This document shows, in pieces, positions 39,904 to 55,209 of a stretch of DNA of 64,000 nt (position 1 is the stretch's first letter; the number at the start of each line of letters is the position of its first letter). Source of the stretch: Amoebidium appalachense (Eukaryota > Ichthyosporea); contig CAVNZM010000005.1 in NCBI GenBank assembly GCA_963693365.1, forward strand, positions 8,246,001-8,310,000, in the 5' to 3' direction. The position numbers and the translations under genes were made by a program. The notes under the pieces are model-generated. The model did not search any database. It was not told the DNA's origin and was given only the letters and a program-made list of their open reading frames with translations.

Positions 39904-41341
39904 ATCGGAATATTTGCGTATGTCTATTTTTTTCTGACTTCTAAAATCGTAAAAACAGTTTTAAGTCGGTTGTAGGTATTAGTGAATAAGTGACAACGTC
40001 AGGAACCCGTCCTCTCCTATCCCAAGTTTAACACCGGCTGAGTGGTACTGGGAGGTCACGTGTACCAATAATCACAGGGAGAGTTTGCTGCTCAGCCAAC
40101 TCAAAATGTACACAAGTAATCGCTCTTCTCGCCTTTCTGCTTGGTATAGTTAAAACATAGGTCTGTCTCTTCTTTTTGTCTTTTCCAACGATAGCGCCGG
40201 CTAACCTTAGGATAAGTGACAGCAGAAGAGCCGAGTGACAGCGCTACAAAAAATTAGCAGGCTTTTGCTGTTGCCACTGACATGGCATGGTGATGTCAAA
40301 ACGGGCACCACTTTTTAAATCTTTAGTTTGCGTAAGTCATTCTACCATATATGGTATACTTCTGCTTCAAATTGAGGGGGGGCAAAATGGTGACTCTGCG
40401 TCAATGACGTCATCTATTCGCTGTTTCCCGTTGACTCAAGATAGGTTCAGAAAACCACAAAAATATTTCATATAAATAGTAATAAACGAATAAACAACAG
40501 TTTTTATAGCTCTTTCTACATGTTTTCGTGAATACAATATCCGACAATGTATAGAAATCGTGGTCTTTGATGATTGGGTGTTGCGTTACTGCAGCCAATC
40601 GCCAAAGAGCACCTTTGCGCGCGAAAGCCGCATGCGCATGCGCCCGTGCTGTGCATAGCAGAGTGGAGGGGAGAGAAGAGAGGTGGAAAGAGTTCGGAAA
40701 GGGTCATGTTGGAGAGTGTGTGGAGTCCGGGAGAGTTTTAAGGCGTTTGTCGAAAAAAAGGAAAAGCATTTGTATTTGCAAGCATACATCGCTGGGACTT
40801 TAAATTAGAGGTTAGCACGCCAGGCGGGCAACCCCACGCGAAACATACTCGTCAGCAACCAAACGCAGCACACCAGCTGCACTCAGCGCAGCACGAAACA
40901 ATACCATAAACTGTAAGATTCAAAGACACGGACCAAAGAGAACGTGCATTTAGGAGGATATACTCGCTTTATATAACCAAGCCGCTGCTTAGGGAATTCC
41001 ACAGTACATTATTTGTCCACATGGTTGCTTACCCTAAAGCACAAATTCAACACCACCAAAGAACAATTGTCAGTTTCCTTTCAGAGCACCACTCGTGTGT
41101 GATTTGTGACCCAAGAGTCAAACGTCACCAGCATTCACACTCAAGAATAGCATTTCTCGTAGTCAACCTATTTAGAAACGAAATCCCAGAAATCGAGATC
41201 TAATTTTAGCACGCAGACGATCCAGTATAACATTGCCGTCTTGTTTACAGAGCACGGTGTGGCTGCCGGAGGGAGAATGGATCCCTCAGGGGACTGTCTC
41301 TTTTAGTGCTGTACGCTAGGTGCCCATATAAGAAAGGTAGC
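39904..41341. promoter_or_regulatory. Divergent promoter region, mTERF-like (-) and ankyrin-kinase-like (+)
   Basis: About 1.4 kb of unique sequence with almost no simple repeats, unlike the rest of the window, consistent with regulatory DNA shared by two divergent genes. A CCAAT-type box is visible (gccaatcg at 40595). The 40617-40645 stretch is rich in CpG and gcatgcgc. No TATA box is placed with confidence. Confidence 0.45.
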
Positions 41342-42175
41342 ATGACGGTGGTTGCTGCCACCCACACGACCATGCCGGCGGTCGACCCCCCTGCAAGCCC
41401 ACAGCCTATTGGCTCCCCAACCAAAGGTATACAAGGCACGGCACGTTGTGTGCAGCGGAGGGAAAGGAGGGGGGGGGGGGGGGAGATGCTTGCGTGTATG
41501 TGCTTGTGGAGAGGGTTTGTGCACACGTGTGCCTGGGTGTGTATGCGTATGTGTGTGTGCTTGTGTGTGATTTGGACGGGGGGGAAGAGGAAGGGGTTGG
41601 GGGCGAGGAGAAGGGGGGGGGGGGGTAGCAGTGGGTGCCGTGGAGCGGGGGAAGGAGGGGAGGGGAGGGGAAGGGGGGGTGGGAAGGTTGGAGAAAAAGA
41701 AAGGGGGGGGGGGGGGGGAAGGAAGGGGTGGTGTGGTGGCTAGACGGGGCTTTGATTTCAGGAAGGGTCTTGCAACGGTGCGAGGCTCTGAGGACTAGCA
41801 GATCTGCACACATGTGGTTGTGTTTGTGTACGAGTTGGTGTCGATATCACTGTGCATGCATGCCTTTGTACGTGCGCATTTTCCTCATCTCCCGTTGTGG
41901 CTATTATGTGTTCTTTATTTGTACAACTTTGTGTGCTATGTGGTCCTATGCATCCTGTGATAGGTTGAGAAAAGGAGGTTTGGATTGAAAGGTAACGGGG
42001 ACAGGGGTATGGCTCATTTCTAGGTGTGTACCTGGTGGGGGCGGGGGATCTTTATTTGCCACTCCTTGCTCACTTGGTGACACCACAGGCAAGTTGGCGC
42101 AGAGCAAGTCGTATCTGAATGGAAACACCAGTGCACTGGGCGACGTCCTGCAACTGCTGGCCGCCAGTGGTGTGT

Positions 42176-42215
<40 letters not shown>

Positions 42216-42360
42216 CCCCGCCCGCCCGCCCCCACCACCACCACCACCACCACCAACACATCCACATAAAGTTTCTAGTTGTGACCTTTTGAAATGTGAT
42301 GCGTGCAAACACGTTCCCGTTCTCCCAGATCCTTCCCCCTTCTCCCCCCCCCCCCCCCTC

Positions 42361-42398
<38 letters not shown>

Positions 42399-42880
42399 TC
42401 GTTATAATGCATGCATCAACTCTTTCTCCCCCCCCCCTCTCGGTGTGGGTGTGGGTGTTGGTGAGGGCATGGGCGTGTGTGTGTGTGTGTGTGTGTATTG
42501 ATTTATGTATAGGAATGAAGAGATAATAGTTGAAAGCTGCTTCGCCTTCTCAGCCTGATATGATCAACCCTCCGACCAAGGTCCACGTTGTGCATCTGGA
42601 TATGTTTTACGGCACATTATTACAAGGATAGCACGATCACGGGAAAAACTTGCGCAGTGGCTTCACATGCTGGAGGGAAGTAATTGGGGCACGTGGTGAC
42701 GTGTTTGGGGATTGTGCAGGCAAGGGGGACCTTAGCACGGTGCAGGCACTGTGTGGCCGTGTGGGGGTCAACGAGTGCATGAAGTACGACGGAAGGACAG
42801 CCCTGCATGTGGCTGCTGCAGAGGTGCGACACACACACACACGTACATGCACGTACACACACACACACACACACACATAC

Positions 42881-42916
<36 letters not shown>

Positions 42917-43090
42917 GCACACAAAAACACACTCGCACACTCCAAGATACGGACACACACACACACACACACAAACACAACACAACACACATATACACAC
43001 GTGCTTTCATGCATGGCATGCGCACACGCATGCACACACACAACACACACGTGCACGGTCCTCTTACACCCCCCCCCCTCCCCTCCCCAG

Positions 43091-43123
<33 letters not shown>

Positions 43124-43157
43124 CCCTCCCTCCCTCCCCTCCCTTCCCTCCCCCCCC

Positions 43158-43201
<44 letters not shown>

Positions 43202-43715
43202 CCCTTCTCCTCCCCCCCCCCCCCCCCTTCCCCTCCTACCTTCTTTTTCCCCCCCTTCCCCCCCCCCCCCCCCCCCCCTGGCCAAACCCTGTATACACTC
43301 TTCTCATCAGCAGGTCTCTAACCCACTCTGCAGAACGTTTTACGCATTTCTCCCCTCGGAGAACTTGGTCGTTGGTGCGTTTTTGTCTGACATCTAACGA
43401 CTCTGCAGGGTCCCCTGAGACTACTGACACTCTAACATTCCCTCCCCTCTCTTACTTCCCCCCCCCCCCTCCCCCTTTCCCTCCTCCTTCCCCTCCCATT
43501 TTCTCTGCACACCCAACAGGTCTTAACCAGATCTGCACATCGTTAGTCACAATCTTCTCACATATATGAGAGAATGATCGTATTGGTACGATTTGTCTAA
43601 TATCTGACGATTCTGCAGCATCCCTAAGACCCCCCTCCCCCTCCCCTCCCCCCCCCTCCCCCCCCCCCCCCCCCACCTTCTCTCTCTCTCTCTCTCCCTC
43701 TCTCCTCCTCTCCTC

Positions 43716-43796
<81 letters not shown>

Positions 43797-43801
43797 TTCC
43801 T

Positions 43802-43840
<39 letters not shown>

Positions 43841-43901
43841 GCGCCTGTTGTTTTGCTTGTCATTTGTTGTTCTGGTTGATTACCTGTAATCTTCGCTTAT
43901 T

Positions 43902-43936
<35 letters not shown>

Positions 43937-45270
43937 TGTGCGGGGTTGCACATACCGGTGTCTACTTTTCTTCTTACTGTTTTTCTCTCCACACACTTCA
44001 TCTGTCCACTTCTGCATACCCCCTTTCATAGCTATAGACACACTTCACACATTGCGTTACGCGCACGCATGCACACACCGCTCTGTTGGCGACAGCTCCC
44101 TTGGAACCCATGCGGCATGTTACCCGCCGGCGTAACATAACTCGGACTATCGGTTTGGCTTTTTTCAAGCCCAAAGCAATGGGTGATACCATATTTCCGG
44201 CTGACATCCGGGGGCATAGCTTTCCGTTCGAAGACGATAAAGTTCCGCCCTAGTAAGCGTGTTACTACCCTGCGGCGTGGGTCAAATCTCATATTTTCCC
44301 CTCTGATTACGAATTCTGTGGCCTTCGGGACTTAATTCTTTTCAGCTGGTGTAGTATGTTAGCCAGGGAAGTATCGACTTAGGTATCGACGGGGGAGCTT
44401 CCTAGAAGCCCCGTCTCCTGAGTTCCTATCTATATTTTTCTTGCTTCTGCTTACTGCTGCAACTTTAACCCCCGGCCTTTCCCACTGCCCTTGCCTGCAT
44501 AAGCAACCCTGCTCGTCTCTGATCAAGACGGGTGACCTACTCATGTTCAAGTGAAACAGTATCTGAGTTGGGTTTCGTTAACGAGGGGAATAGGTCGAAA
44601 CTCGGGTACTGTGGATGACGTGGGCCCCCCCTGAGGATGGGCTCTGCTTATTATGCATACTCTTTATGTATGGCTTGCATTCTGCATCGTGTTATCCGTT
44701 TGTTCTTGTGTACTTCGTACTTTTTGACGCATTCAAAACCCCCCTCCCCTCCCCTCCCCCCCCCTCTGCCCCCCCCCCCTTCCCTTCAAACCCTCTCACA
44801 CAGACTCTCACATTATCCCCTCAACACCTTCCCCGTGTGTGCGCCCACACACACACGTCCCCCCCCCCCCCCCCCCCCCCCCCCCCGCCCTCCCCCCCCT
44901 CTCTCTCTCTCTCTCTCTCTCCCCCCCCCCCCCCCCTCCCCTCTCTCTCTGCCCCCCTACCCCATCCCTCCTCCCCCCCTCTCCCCTCCCCTCCGTTCAT
45001 AAAAACCCCTCCCCCCCACACACGGCAACACACAAACACTGGCATGCATGAGCAGGGCAAGACGGAGGTAGTCAGATGGCTGCTGGCCCACGGTGCCGAT
45101 GTGCAAGCCAGGGATCGGTGGGGCAGCACGCCATTGGACGAGGCCACTGCCTTTGACCAATCAGACGTCTGCACCCTGCTGGTCGAGGCCGGGGCAGCAC
45201 AGGCCAGCACCATGCACCACACTAAGAGGCTGACACTCGTGGCTCAGGTCGGTTGGTCCGGGGAGGGGAA

Positions 45271-45309
<39 letters not shown>

Positions 45310-45406
45310 GAAGGAGCCCGGGGTAGAAGGGGGGGGGGGGGAGGGGGTAGGCGGGGTGATGTGTGGGTGCCTGGTGGCTTAGGTGCGGGAGGCGGGGGAA
45401 GGGGCC

Positions 45407-45448
<42 letters not shown>

Positions 45449-45664
45449 TTTTTTTGGGGGGGGGGGGGGGGGTGCGGGGAAGGACAGAGTGATGGCTGGG
45501 GGGAGGGGGGGGGGGGGTTGGGTGGGTGTTTTTTGAGGGGGGAGGGGCCGGTGGGGAAGGGGGTCGGTGGGTAGGCAGGTGTGTGAGGGATGGGCCCGGG
45601 GGGGAGGGAGGGGGGTGGAGAGAGAGGTAGGGGGAGAACGTGGTGTGTGTGTGTGTGTGTGCAG

Positions 45665-45715
<51 letters not shown>

Positions 45716-46076
45716 TCTGTTGGCAGGGGGAGGGGGGGGGGGATGTGTGCCCGTGGGTGGGTGGAAGGGGGGAGGGGGGGGGGGGGGGGGAGGGGGGACA
45801 ATAACCCAAGGGGAGGGGATGAGGGGGGGGGGGGGGGGGGGTATGTGGAGAGTTGGTGACAGGCGTTGGCGGAAGGACAATAATGGTGGGAGGGAAGGGG
45901 GGTGTGGGGTGTGGCGTTCTGTTCAGCTTTTTCCCGAGGGAGTCACAATAGTGGATCGCTCGTGGGCTTGGACGGCTCGGTTGGTTGGTTGGTTGCGATG
46001 GCAGAAAATGGGGTGAGGGCTGGGGTGCAGACACAGGACATCTTGGTGAGGCAAGAGGAGAAATTGTGGGCCGTAA

Positions 46077-46125
<49 letters not shown>

Positions 46126-46127
46126 CC

Positions 46128-46162
<35 letters not shown>

Positions 46163-46962
46163 GGCCGTGAATGTGTGTGTGTGTGTGTGTGCGTGTGAGT
46201 GGGTGGGTGGGTGGGTGGGTGGGTGGGTGGGTGGGTGGGTGGGTGGGTGGGTGGGTGGGTGAGGAGGGGGTGGGGGGAGGTCATAACTTTGCCTGTGCTG
46301 AGTGGACTGGTGGGCACAGATGTGTGCTGCAGCAGGGGCCGGGATGATAGAGGAGGTCAAGAGACTGGTGGAGGAGGAGGGGGTGGACCCCAATGCAATG
46401 AGCTATTTTAAGCGCAGACCAATGCACTTTGCCTGTGGACGCAACCAGATGGAGGTGTGTGTGTGGGGGGGGGGGGGGGGGGGGGGAGAAGGGGGAGGGG
46501 ATACGGCAGGCTGGTACGTGGAGAAGCGGAGGGGGCGGCGGCGGCGGCGGGGGGGGGGGGGAGTGGGGGGGGGATGCTAGTGTGGCGACGCGGGTTGATA
46601 GGTGGGGGGATGGCGGAGGCTTGGGGGGGGCGGGGAGGGGGGAGGGGAAGGGGGTTGCGTGGAGTGGTGGCATTTTTTCTGTTGTATAAGGGGTTTTGGG
46701 CGGAAAGGGGGCCCAAGGGGGAAGGAGGGGGGGAGGCAGGGGAGGGAGCCGGGCAGGTGAGGCCACGAAGGGTGGGAGGAAAAGGGGGGAAAGGGTGGAA
46801 GGGCTGGTGAGGAGAAACTAGGGAGAGAGCGATTGGTATGGAGGGAGAGACGGGTGCAGATGGTTGGGGTACTTGTGTGGGTGGTGAGGGGGAGGCGAGG
46901 GAGGGAAGGGTGTTTTGGGACGGTGGTGGGTTGTGGCGGAAGAAGGTGGAGGGGTGTTTCTG

Positions 46963-47004
<42 letters not shown>

Positions 47005-47392
47005 GGAGGGAGGGGGGGGGGGGGGGGGGGGGAGATAGATGGTGCAGGGGACACGGGCATAACGACACCTTTTTTGCAGTGTGTGTGTGTGTGGAGGGGG
47101 GGTGGCACAGATAAATAGTGGGAGGCACACAGCAGATAAATGGTGGGGGATACAGTTATAACATTGTGTTCCACTCAGGTGGTCAAGTATCTACTGAGCA
47201 AAGGAACCAACCCCACGGTCATTGACCAGTACGGAGACACGCCTCTGGGCAACGCCATTCTGCACGAGCACAGGGACATGGTGCAGTTTCTAAGGGCCAA
47301 CGGCGCACGAACAAACACACCCCCATTTAGGTAGGTGTGGTGGTGGTGGGGAAGGGGATGGGGGTCGAAGGGGAAAGGTTGTGAAAGGTTGG

Positions 47393-47427
<35 letters not shown>

Positions 47428-47889
47428 GGGGGTGGGGAAGGGGGTGCCGGGGAAAGGGGCGGGGGGAGGCGGAGATGGGGTGCTGGGGGGAAAGGGGGGG
47501 TGGGGGAGGCGGGGGGGGGGAGGGGGAACAGGGTGGAGGAGGGGGCTGGAGTCAGTGTTTCAACGAAACGGGTATGGGTTTATGTCGGGAAAGAGGGAAG
47601 ACCCTGGAGAGAGAGGGAGCGGGGGGGGGGGGGGGGGGGGGGGCTTGTATCAACACATTTTGCAGTTGAATACGTGTTTTTATGTGTGCAAATATGCTCT
47701 TACACTCCCACTGTACGTGCGCCGTGACTCAAACAGACACGAGGGGTGGGCCTGTCCAGGCTCATGGGTTTGCACACACACCATAGTATTGTAGCCTCGG
47801 GCCAGGCCGGAACACCCTTTGAAAAGGTCTTCGTGCCTCATGCTTGATTGCCACCTTTGGGTTGTTTACATGCGTGCACACATACACAA

Positions 47890-47933
<44 letters not shown>

Positions 47934-48082
47934 CTGCACTGTGGGCAATACACACAGAGAGAGAGAGACCTACACCGCACACAAACACATACACAACCAC
48001 GTAATATTGTGCTGTGGGCAACGCATAACAAACATCCCCACACACTTGCACCCGCATGCACCCACACAGACACACGCACACC

Positions 48083-48131
<49 letters not shown>

Positions 48132-49470
48132 ACTGACATCCCCCTCCCCCTTCCCCAGCATCCACATGGAGCTGATTGCTGCCGCCAGCACGGGCAATCT
48201 GAAAGAGCTGCAGCGGTTGGTGGACCTGGAGGGTGCCCCCGTCAATGCAGGTGGGTGTGTGTGTGTGGGGGGGGGGGGGGGGGGGGGGGGGGGATGTGTG
48301 TGTTGTGTGTTGGGTGGGTGGGTGAGGGGTTTGGGTGGTGGGTAAGTGTGTGTGTGTGTGTTTGTGTGGATGCCGGTGGCGGTGGGTGGGTGCATGCCGT
48401 CCTTAGCTCTGGAGAGACACAAGGTTGGGTTGGGGGGAGATGGGGTGGGGGATGGGGGCGGGGGGGCTATGTCTGTCTGGCCAAGGGCGGGGGGAGGGGG
48501 GGATGTAGTTAACTTCGGCGGTGTTTGTGCAGGGGACTATGATGGGCGCACACCACTGCACCTTGCAGCCAGTGAGGGCCACATGCTCGTGGTGACCTAT
48601 CTGCTGGAGAAGGGCGCTGACGTCAACCAGAAGGTGCGTGGTTGGTGGTGGTCTTGGTTGGTTTTTTTTTGGTTTTTTTTTTTTTTTTTTTTTTTGGGGG
48701 GGGGGGGGGGTGACGGGTAAGAGGCAGTGAGAGGAGAGGGTGGGTACACTCTGTGTGGTTGCCCTCCATATGTTAACCTGTTCATACCCGCAAATTTCCC
48801 AAGATCGAGATCGACGTGTCACTTTTCGAGTTTGTGCTCTAATGTGAGCATGAAGTTGATAAGAACTAGCCAAAGAAATTTTGCACGAAAGTCATATATA
48901 TATTCATTCTTCGTTGCATGCAAAAAAAAAAAAGAACTTTGTTTTAGCACACGATACTTTGTATATGGTGTAACTTCGAAGGGTGCTTGGCGGCTCGACG
49001 AGTCAATGTCGACATCCAAATGCTGTCAATGCAATCTTCTGATTGGACCTTGTGAAAAGGACAGAAAGTGATTGGTCGGCTCAGTCGACATTCGGTGGCA
49101 GCTCCAAGATTTTTTCAAAATCTCGAAAGTCTCTTTATAAAAGTTTACGAAATAATGATATTTTCCACAAACCATCTTAGTAAGGTATGTAGGTAAGACA
49201 TATACCTGTCGGCATATGCAATTTATTTGAGCTTTTTCTATCGATTATGAGCTGCATTAGAGTTGTTTAGGCCTTGGACGGGACCCGTCCAAATCAATTA
49301 GTCTGGGTCTCAAGAGGTTAAATGTGTATGAATGCGTAGGTATTTGGTCGGCAGGGGGGAGAGGCCGGACAGTGGAGGGGGGGAAGGGGAGGGGGGGGGG
49401 GGGGGGGGGGAGGGAGGTGGAGGGGGAGGTGACTGGATAATGATGTGTGTGTCAATGGGTGGTCGGAGGC

Positions 49471-49503
<33 letters not shown>

Positions 49504-51419
49504 CACGCTTATGAACACGTGACACCCCACCATTGACACGTGCGTGCGTGCCATTGACACGCGCGTGCACGCACGCGCGCGCGCACACACATACACACAC
49601 ACACACATGCACGCACACACACACAGCTGTATGTTTTTGTTTTTTTTTTCTTTGGTGGGGGGGGGGGGGGGGGTGAGGGGGGCTAAGTGAAATTTGATTT
49701 ATAGGTGTGTGTCAACGGGTGGCCGTGTAGGGAAGGGACACAGTTGGGACCATGCAAGCGTATGCACACAAGAAATGCACACACACACACACACACACAC
49801 ACTCCCATCCTCATTCTGTGTACATTTAGGACCGTGGGGGCATGACACCCCTTGGGGATGCCCTGCGGTCTGGGCACGTGGAGGTAGCAGACCTGCTGCA
49901 GGCAAAGGGGGCAGTGGGGGACACACAGCCGGCAGACTTGAGCAGGAGGCTGTGCACGGCTGCAGCACGAGGCAACCTGCAGAGGGTGCGTGGGTGTGGG
50001 TGTACGTGTGTGGTGGTGGTGGGGGGAATGGTGAGTTTGAGGGAGAAGGGAGATCTGCATGGGGGGGAAAGGGAGGGAATGCAGACACAAGGCAGTGGGG
50101 TGGGGGGTGGGGATGGGGGGCATACAAGTGTTGGGTGTTTGTTGGTAGACCGAAATGTTGTTGGGCTTGTAGGTGCGGGGTTGGTGGTGGTGCCTCCCCC
50201 GGGGGGTAGGGGGGCAATCTTGGGGAGGGGAGGGGAGACTTGGGTTAGTTATATAGAATCATTCGGTTACTGGTCAATGGACCAGATATGTGAGGGTGGG
50301 TGGGTTTGGCTGAGAAAGCGTCATTGAAGAGGGGGGGGGGGGGGGGGGAGAGAGGGGGATGGTTATGTTTCATGTATTTAGCACAGCAGTACTCATTGGC
50401 ATAGTGGGTGTTGTGTGTGTGCTCCACGCCATACGCGGAGTTGGCAACAACACTACACACACATACACGAACACATGAACACACACACACGAACACACAC
50501 ATACTTTACACTCCATTGAACAACAGTCATGGGGACCACCCCCACCTCCAGCACAAGGTGCTTAGTGTCGTGGATGTGTGACCTGTGCAATTGCATTTTT
50601 CTACATGTTTGGCATCATATGCTTACACGTGGTGTGGGTATAGGTGCAGCACCTGGTGGAGAAACAGAAAGCAGAGATCAACAGCATGGACTACGCCTCC
50701 AGAACACGTATGGGCCACACCAGTTTGTGTGTGTGGGTGGGTGGGGGTGGGGGGGGGGGGGGGGTGGGTGGTTCAGTGGGTGTGTAGGTGTGGGTGGCTC
50801 GGTGTGTGTCTCTGTCTGTGGGTGAGTGGGTGGGCGGGCGGACGTGTGGGTGTGTCTGTGGGTGTTTTTCCATGTCTCTATGTGCTGTTTATTGTTCATG
50901 AACGAGTACGTGCGCGCGGGTGTGTGTGTGTGTGTGTGTGTGTGTGTTGTGTGTATTTGTGCGTGTGTGCATGTGTGTGCGCGCACGCATGGTTTAGTAG
51001 TGGGGATGGGGGAGGGGGGGGGGGGGTTGGGGAGGGGGGAAGGGAGGGAGGGAGGGATTGTGGGCGCAGGTGGATGTGGTGGGTGTCTAGACGGTAGAGT
51101 CTGTCGTAGGACACATGCCTTTTACCTTCTTCCTCCTCACTATTTCAGCGCAAGAATTTGCACGCTTTCTATGTTTAGCCTGTGCACTTACACGTGTGTC
51201 CATTTTTAGCGCTGCACCTAGCAGCCACAGAGGGCCATGTGGAGGTAGTGCGCTATCTGCTGGATGCGGGGGCAAACGTCAATGCCACGGACAAGAACAA
51301 CAACACCCCCCTGGCAAATGCTATACAGGCCGCAAAACAGGTACTGCCACACCCCAATAAGTATAATGGAATGGAATGTAGCACAAAATAGAACATGAAG
51401 GAAGGAAATGGGGTTGGAA

Positions 51420-51471
<52 letters not shown>

Positions 51472-52616
51472 GCACACACGAGCACATTGATGCTTTTGCG
51501 CACATACATAGAGAGACACTGCCATTCAAACACATATGTGCATCATGTCTTGTGCTCTGTGCATACGTGTCCCCGTTCTTGTTGCCATGGCCCAAGTCTC
51601 TCTATGTACCCCCTTGTGACGTCATTCACTCCTAGGACGTGGTGGAACTTCTGCGTGCGCGGGGGGGCAGCACGTTCACGACGGAGGAGAATACGGTGAC
51701 CCGCTTTGTGGCTGCAGCAGGGGCAGGCCGGCTGCAGGAGGTGGAGGAGATGGTGCGGTTGCACGGCATGGACGTCAATAAGGGTGCGTGGAAGGGGGTG
51801 GAAGAGGGGGGGAAGAGGGGGGATGGGGTGGGTGGAAGCGAAAGGGGAGGGGGTGGGGGGCCGGGGGGGGGGCACGGAGGTGCTGGACAGACATACAATT
51901 GGGATATGTTTGTGTGTTAGGCGTAACCGTACGGAAAGTGTGGACACGCATTGGTGGTGTGTTGCATGTTTCCCTACTTGTGTTTTTCATGCACGCTGCT
52001 GTACCGGTGTTTCTGATTGTAGCACAGGGCCTCAGGCCATGCAGTTATTAATAGAGTCTGGACAGGGGACTATGACCAGCGGACTGCGCTGCACCTAGCA
52101 GCCAGTGAGGGCCATGTGGAGGTGGTGGAGTATCTGCTGGGGGCTGGGGCCAGTGCCAGTGTGCAGGATCGGTGGATGAATACCCCACTGGGTGAGGCCG
52201 TGAACCACGGCCACCAGGTGGGTTTGTTGGGTGTTCTTGGTTTGTGTGTATGTGTGTGGGGGGGCGGGGGGAGGGAGGAGGGGGGGGGGGGGAGGGGAAA
52301 GGTGGGTGGTGGTGTTTTGGGGGGGGGGGGGGGGGGGGGGGGTGTTTCAGGAAATGCAGGGGGTAGGCCAGGAGCGAACGGGAACGTAAAATTTTGCAGA
52401 AAGGAGGTGGTATTTGTGTGTGTGTATGTTGGAGGGCATCGGGGAAAGGGGGGAAAGGGGGAGGGGGGGGGAGGGGGGGGGCAGGGTGTGAGCCCTTGGT
52501 TGAACATGTGTGGCTGGGTGTCTGCATGGGGCATGTATGCACCTTACCTTATGACTAGCCGAATCTGTGGCGGGGAATGGAGGCGGTGATGAGGATTGTG
52601 TGCGGGTGCGGGTGCG

Positions 52617-52669
<53 letters not shown>

Positions 52670-54472
52670 GTGACGAGGAGGGGGAATGAGTAGAAGGGGA
52701 AGGAGCCAAGGGGGGAAGGAGGAGCGGCAGATTGAGGGAAGGGACAGGGGGGCGCAGGGGGGGGGGGGGGGGGATGGGCACACCACTCTTGAACTGAAGG
52801 TTCGTAAAACTGGAGGTTCGTAGTGCCCCCCTCGCACAGGTGTTTGTGCTCTAGGGATCACAGCCGCTATACTACCTAATGTAGCAGTTATGATAGCCCA
52901 TATATGGCAATAATGGTGGCCTAATGTGGGCAATAATGCAGGCGGTGGCCGAGCTGCTGAGAAGACACGGCGCAAACTTTAACACAAAGGACTTGACCGG
53001 TACGTATATCTCTGGGGGAGTTGTGTTGCTCACCCACCGACCTACTATGTCCACCCCACATCACATTGCATGCCCGCACCCACCCACCTACTGCGTGCAC
53101 ATCATAGCACATTGCATGCCCACACCCACCCACCTACTGTGTGCACATCATAGCACATTGCATGCCCACACCCACCCACCTACTGTGTGCCCATCATAGC
53201 ACATTGCATGCCCACACCCACCCACCTACTGTGTGCACATCATAGCACATTGCATGCCCACACCCACCATCCTACTGTGTGCACATCATAGCACATTGCA
53301 TGCCCACACCCACCCACCTACTGTGTGCACATCATAGCACATTGCATGCCCACACCCACCATCCTACTGTGTGCACATCATAGCACATTGCATGCCCACG
53401 CCCACCATCCTACTGTGTGCACATCATAGCACATTGCATGCCCACACCCACCAACCTACTGTGTGCACATCATAGCACATTGCATGCCCACACCCACCAT
53501 CCTACTGTGTGCACATCATAGCACATTGCATGCCCACACCCACCCACCTACTGTGTGCACATCATAGCACATTGCATGCCCACACCCACCATCCTACTGT
53601 GTGCACATCATAGCACATTGCATGCCCACACCCACCCACCTACTGTGTGCACATCATAGCACATTGCATGCTCACACCCACCCACCTACTGCGTGCAGGA
53701 CTTAGGGCCGAGATGTGTGCTGCAGCCAGTGCAGGCCGGTTAGAGGACGTACAGAGGCTAGTCAAGTCGGGGGCAGACGTCAACGTGTGCGACTACGACT
53801 TGAGGTACCAGCCCAGCCCCCTCCCCCCCCCCCCCTCCCCCCCCCCCCCCCCCCCCCCCCCCCCCACTTCCCCCCGCCTCTCTGCTGCCAATTTCGTATG
53901 CTCCTTTGTGCTCTCTAATAGTTCTGTTGGTGCCTGTGCTTCGACAATGATAGCACTTCCTTGTGCTATCCAACGTGAATGTACTATATACTCAGGTACT
54001 ACACTTGCTCATATGAAACCCCCTGATACGTGGTTCCTAGGACCCCCCTGCACCTTGCAGCCAGTGAGGGCCACCTGGAGGTGCTGCGGTTTCTACTGGA
54101 CAGTGGGGCCAAGCCCGATGCAGAGGACAGATGGGGGGGCACACCATACAGGTAGGTCGATGTGCGGTGGTGGGTTTGACTCATAGGCGGGACGTTTATG
54201 TGTTGGAAATTCTGCTGTGAGGTTTGTGTGTGTGCGCATGTGTGTGTATTTTCTTCCCTCCATGCAGTGTTTTTGATGTGGTGCAACTGAGGGTGTTGTC
54301 GTTACTGTGAGTCTGCTCGTGCATATTGGATTTGCCCTTTAGATAGTGTTTGGCAACCTCCCCTCGCCCCCCCGCCTCCCCTCCTCCGGTTCGCCCCCCA
54401 TGCACCCACCCACAAAACACACTCACTCACTCACTCACCCACCCACTCAATCATCACGTTCACTCACTCACG

Positions 54473-54534
<62 letters not shown>

Positions 54535-54921
54535 GATGCGCTTTTGCACAACCACAAGGATGCTGCTGCCCTGCTCCAGACCGCAGGAGGCACACTTGGC
54601 CGATTGGGGGGTGGCCGATTCTGGTGCATTGACCCGGCAGACATTAAGTACACAAAGATGCTTTCGGAGGGCTTCCAGGTTATCCCCCCCCCCCCCCCCC
54701 CCTCTTCCCCGGCCCCCGTATCTCCCACCTCCTCCATTCAATAACAGTGCACCCACGGACATAGGTGCATGGCCCACGCACAAACACAGGCGCACGTGCA
54801 ACACACATGCACATACATGCAGTCGTTCACTCACATGCATGCATGCATGCGCTCACTCACTCACTCACTCGCTCGCATATAAGCACACTGTCACATTTAC
54901 ACACAGACAGGCAGATACAAG

Positions 54922-55009
<88 letters not shown>

Positions 55010-55139
55010 AGCCAAGAGCATGCCTCTTCTCTTGCCTTTCGCACTGACTCTTCCCTGTGTGTTGGCTGTATACAGAGGCAAACTTGGAAGGCTCAGTGGC
55101 GAGGTCTAACGGTGGCTGTGAAGAAAGTGAAGGTGTTTA

Positions 55140-55170
<31 letters not shown>

Positions 55171-55178
55171 AGAAGGGG

Positions 55179-55209
<31 letters not shown>

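Noticed and set aside
53040-53698. Regular 46-bp repeats considered as a CRISPR array
   Set aside because: The units are contiguous with no unique spacers, and the context is a eukaryotic intron; it is a minisatellite.
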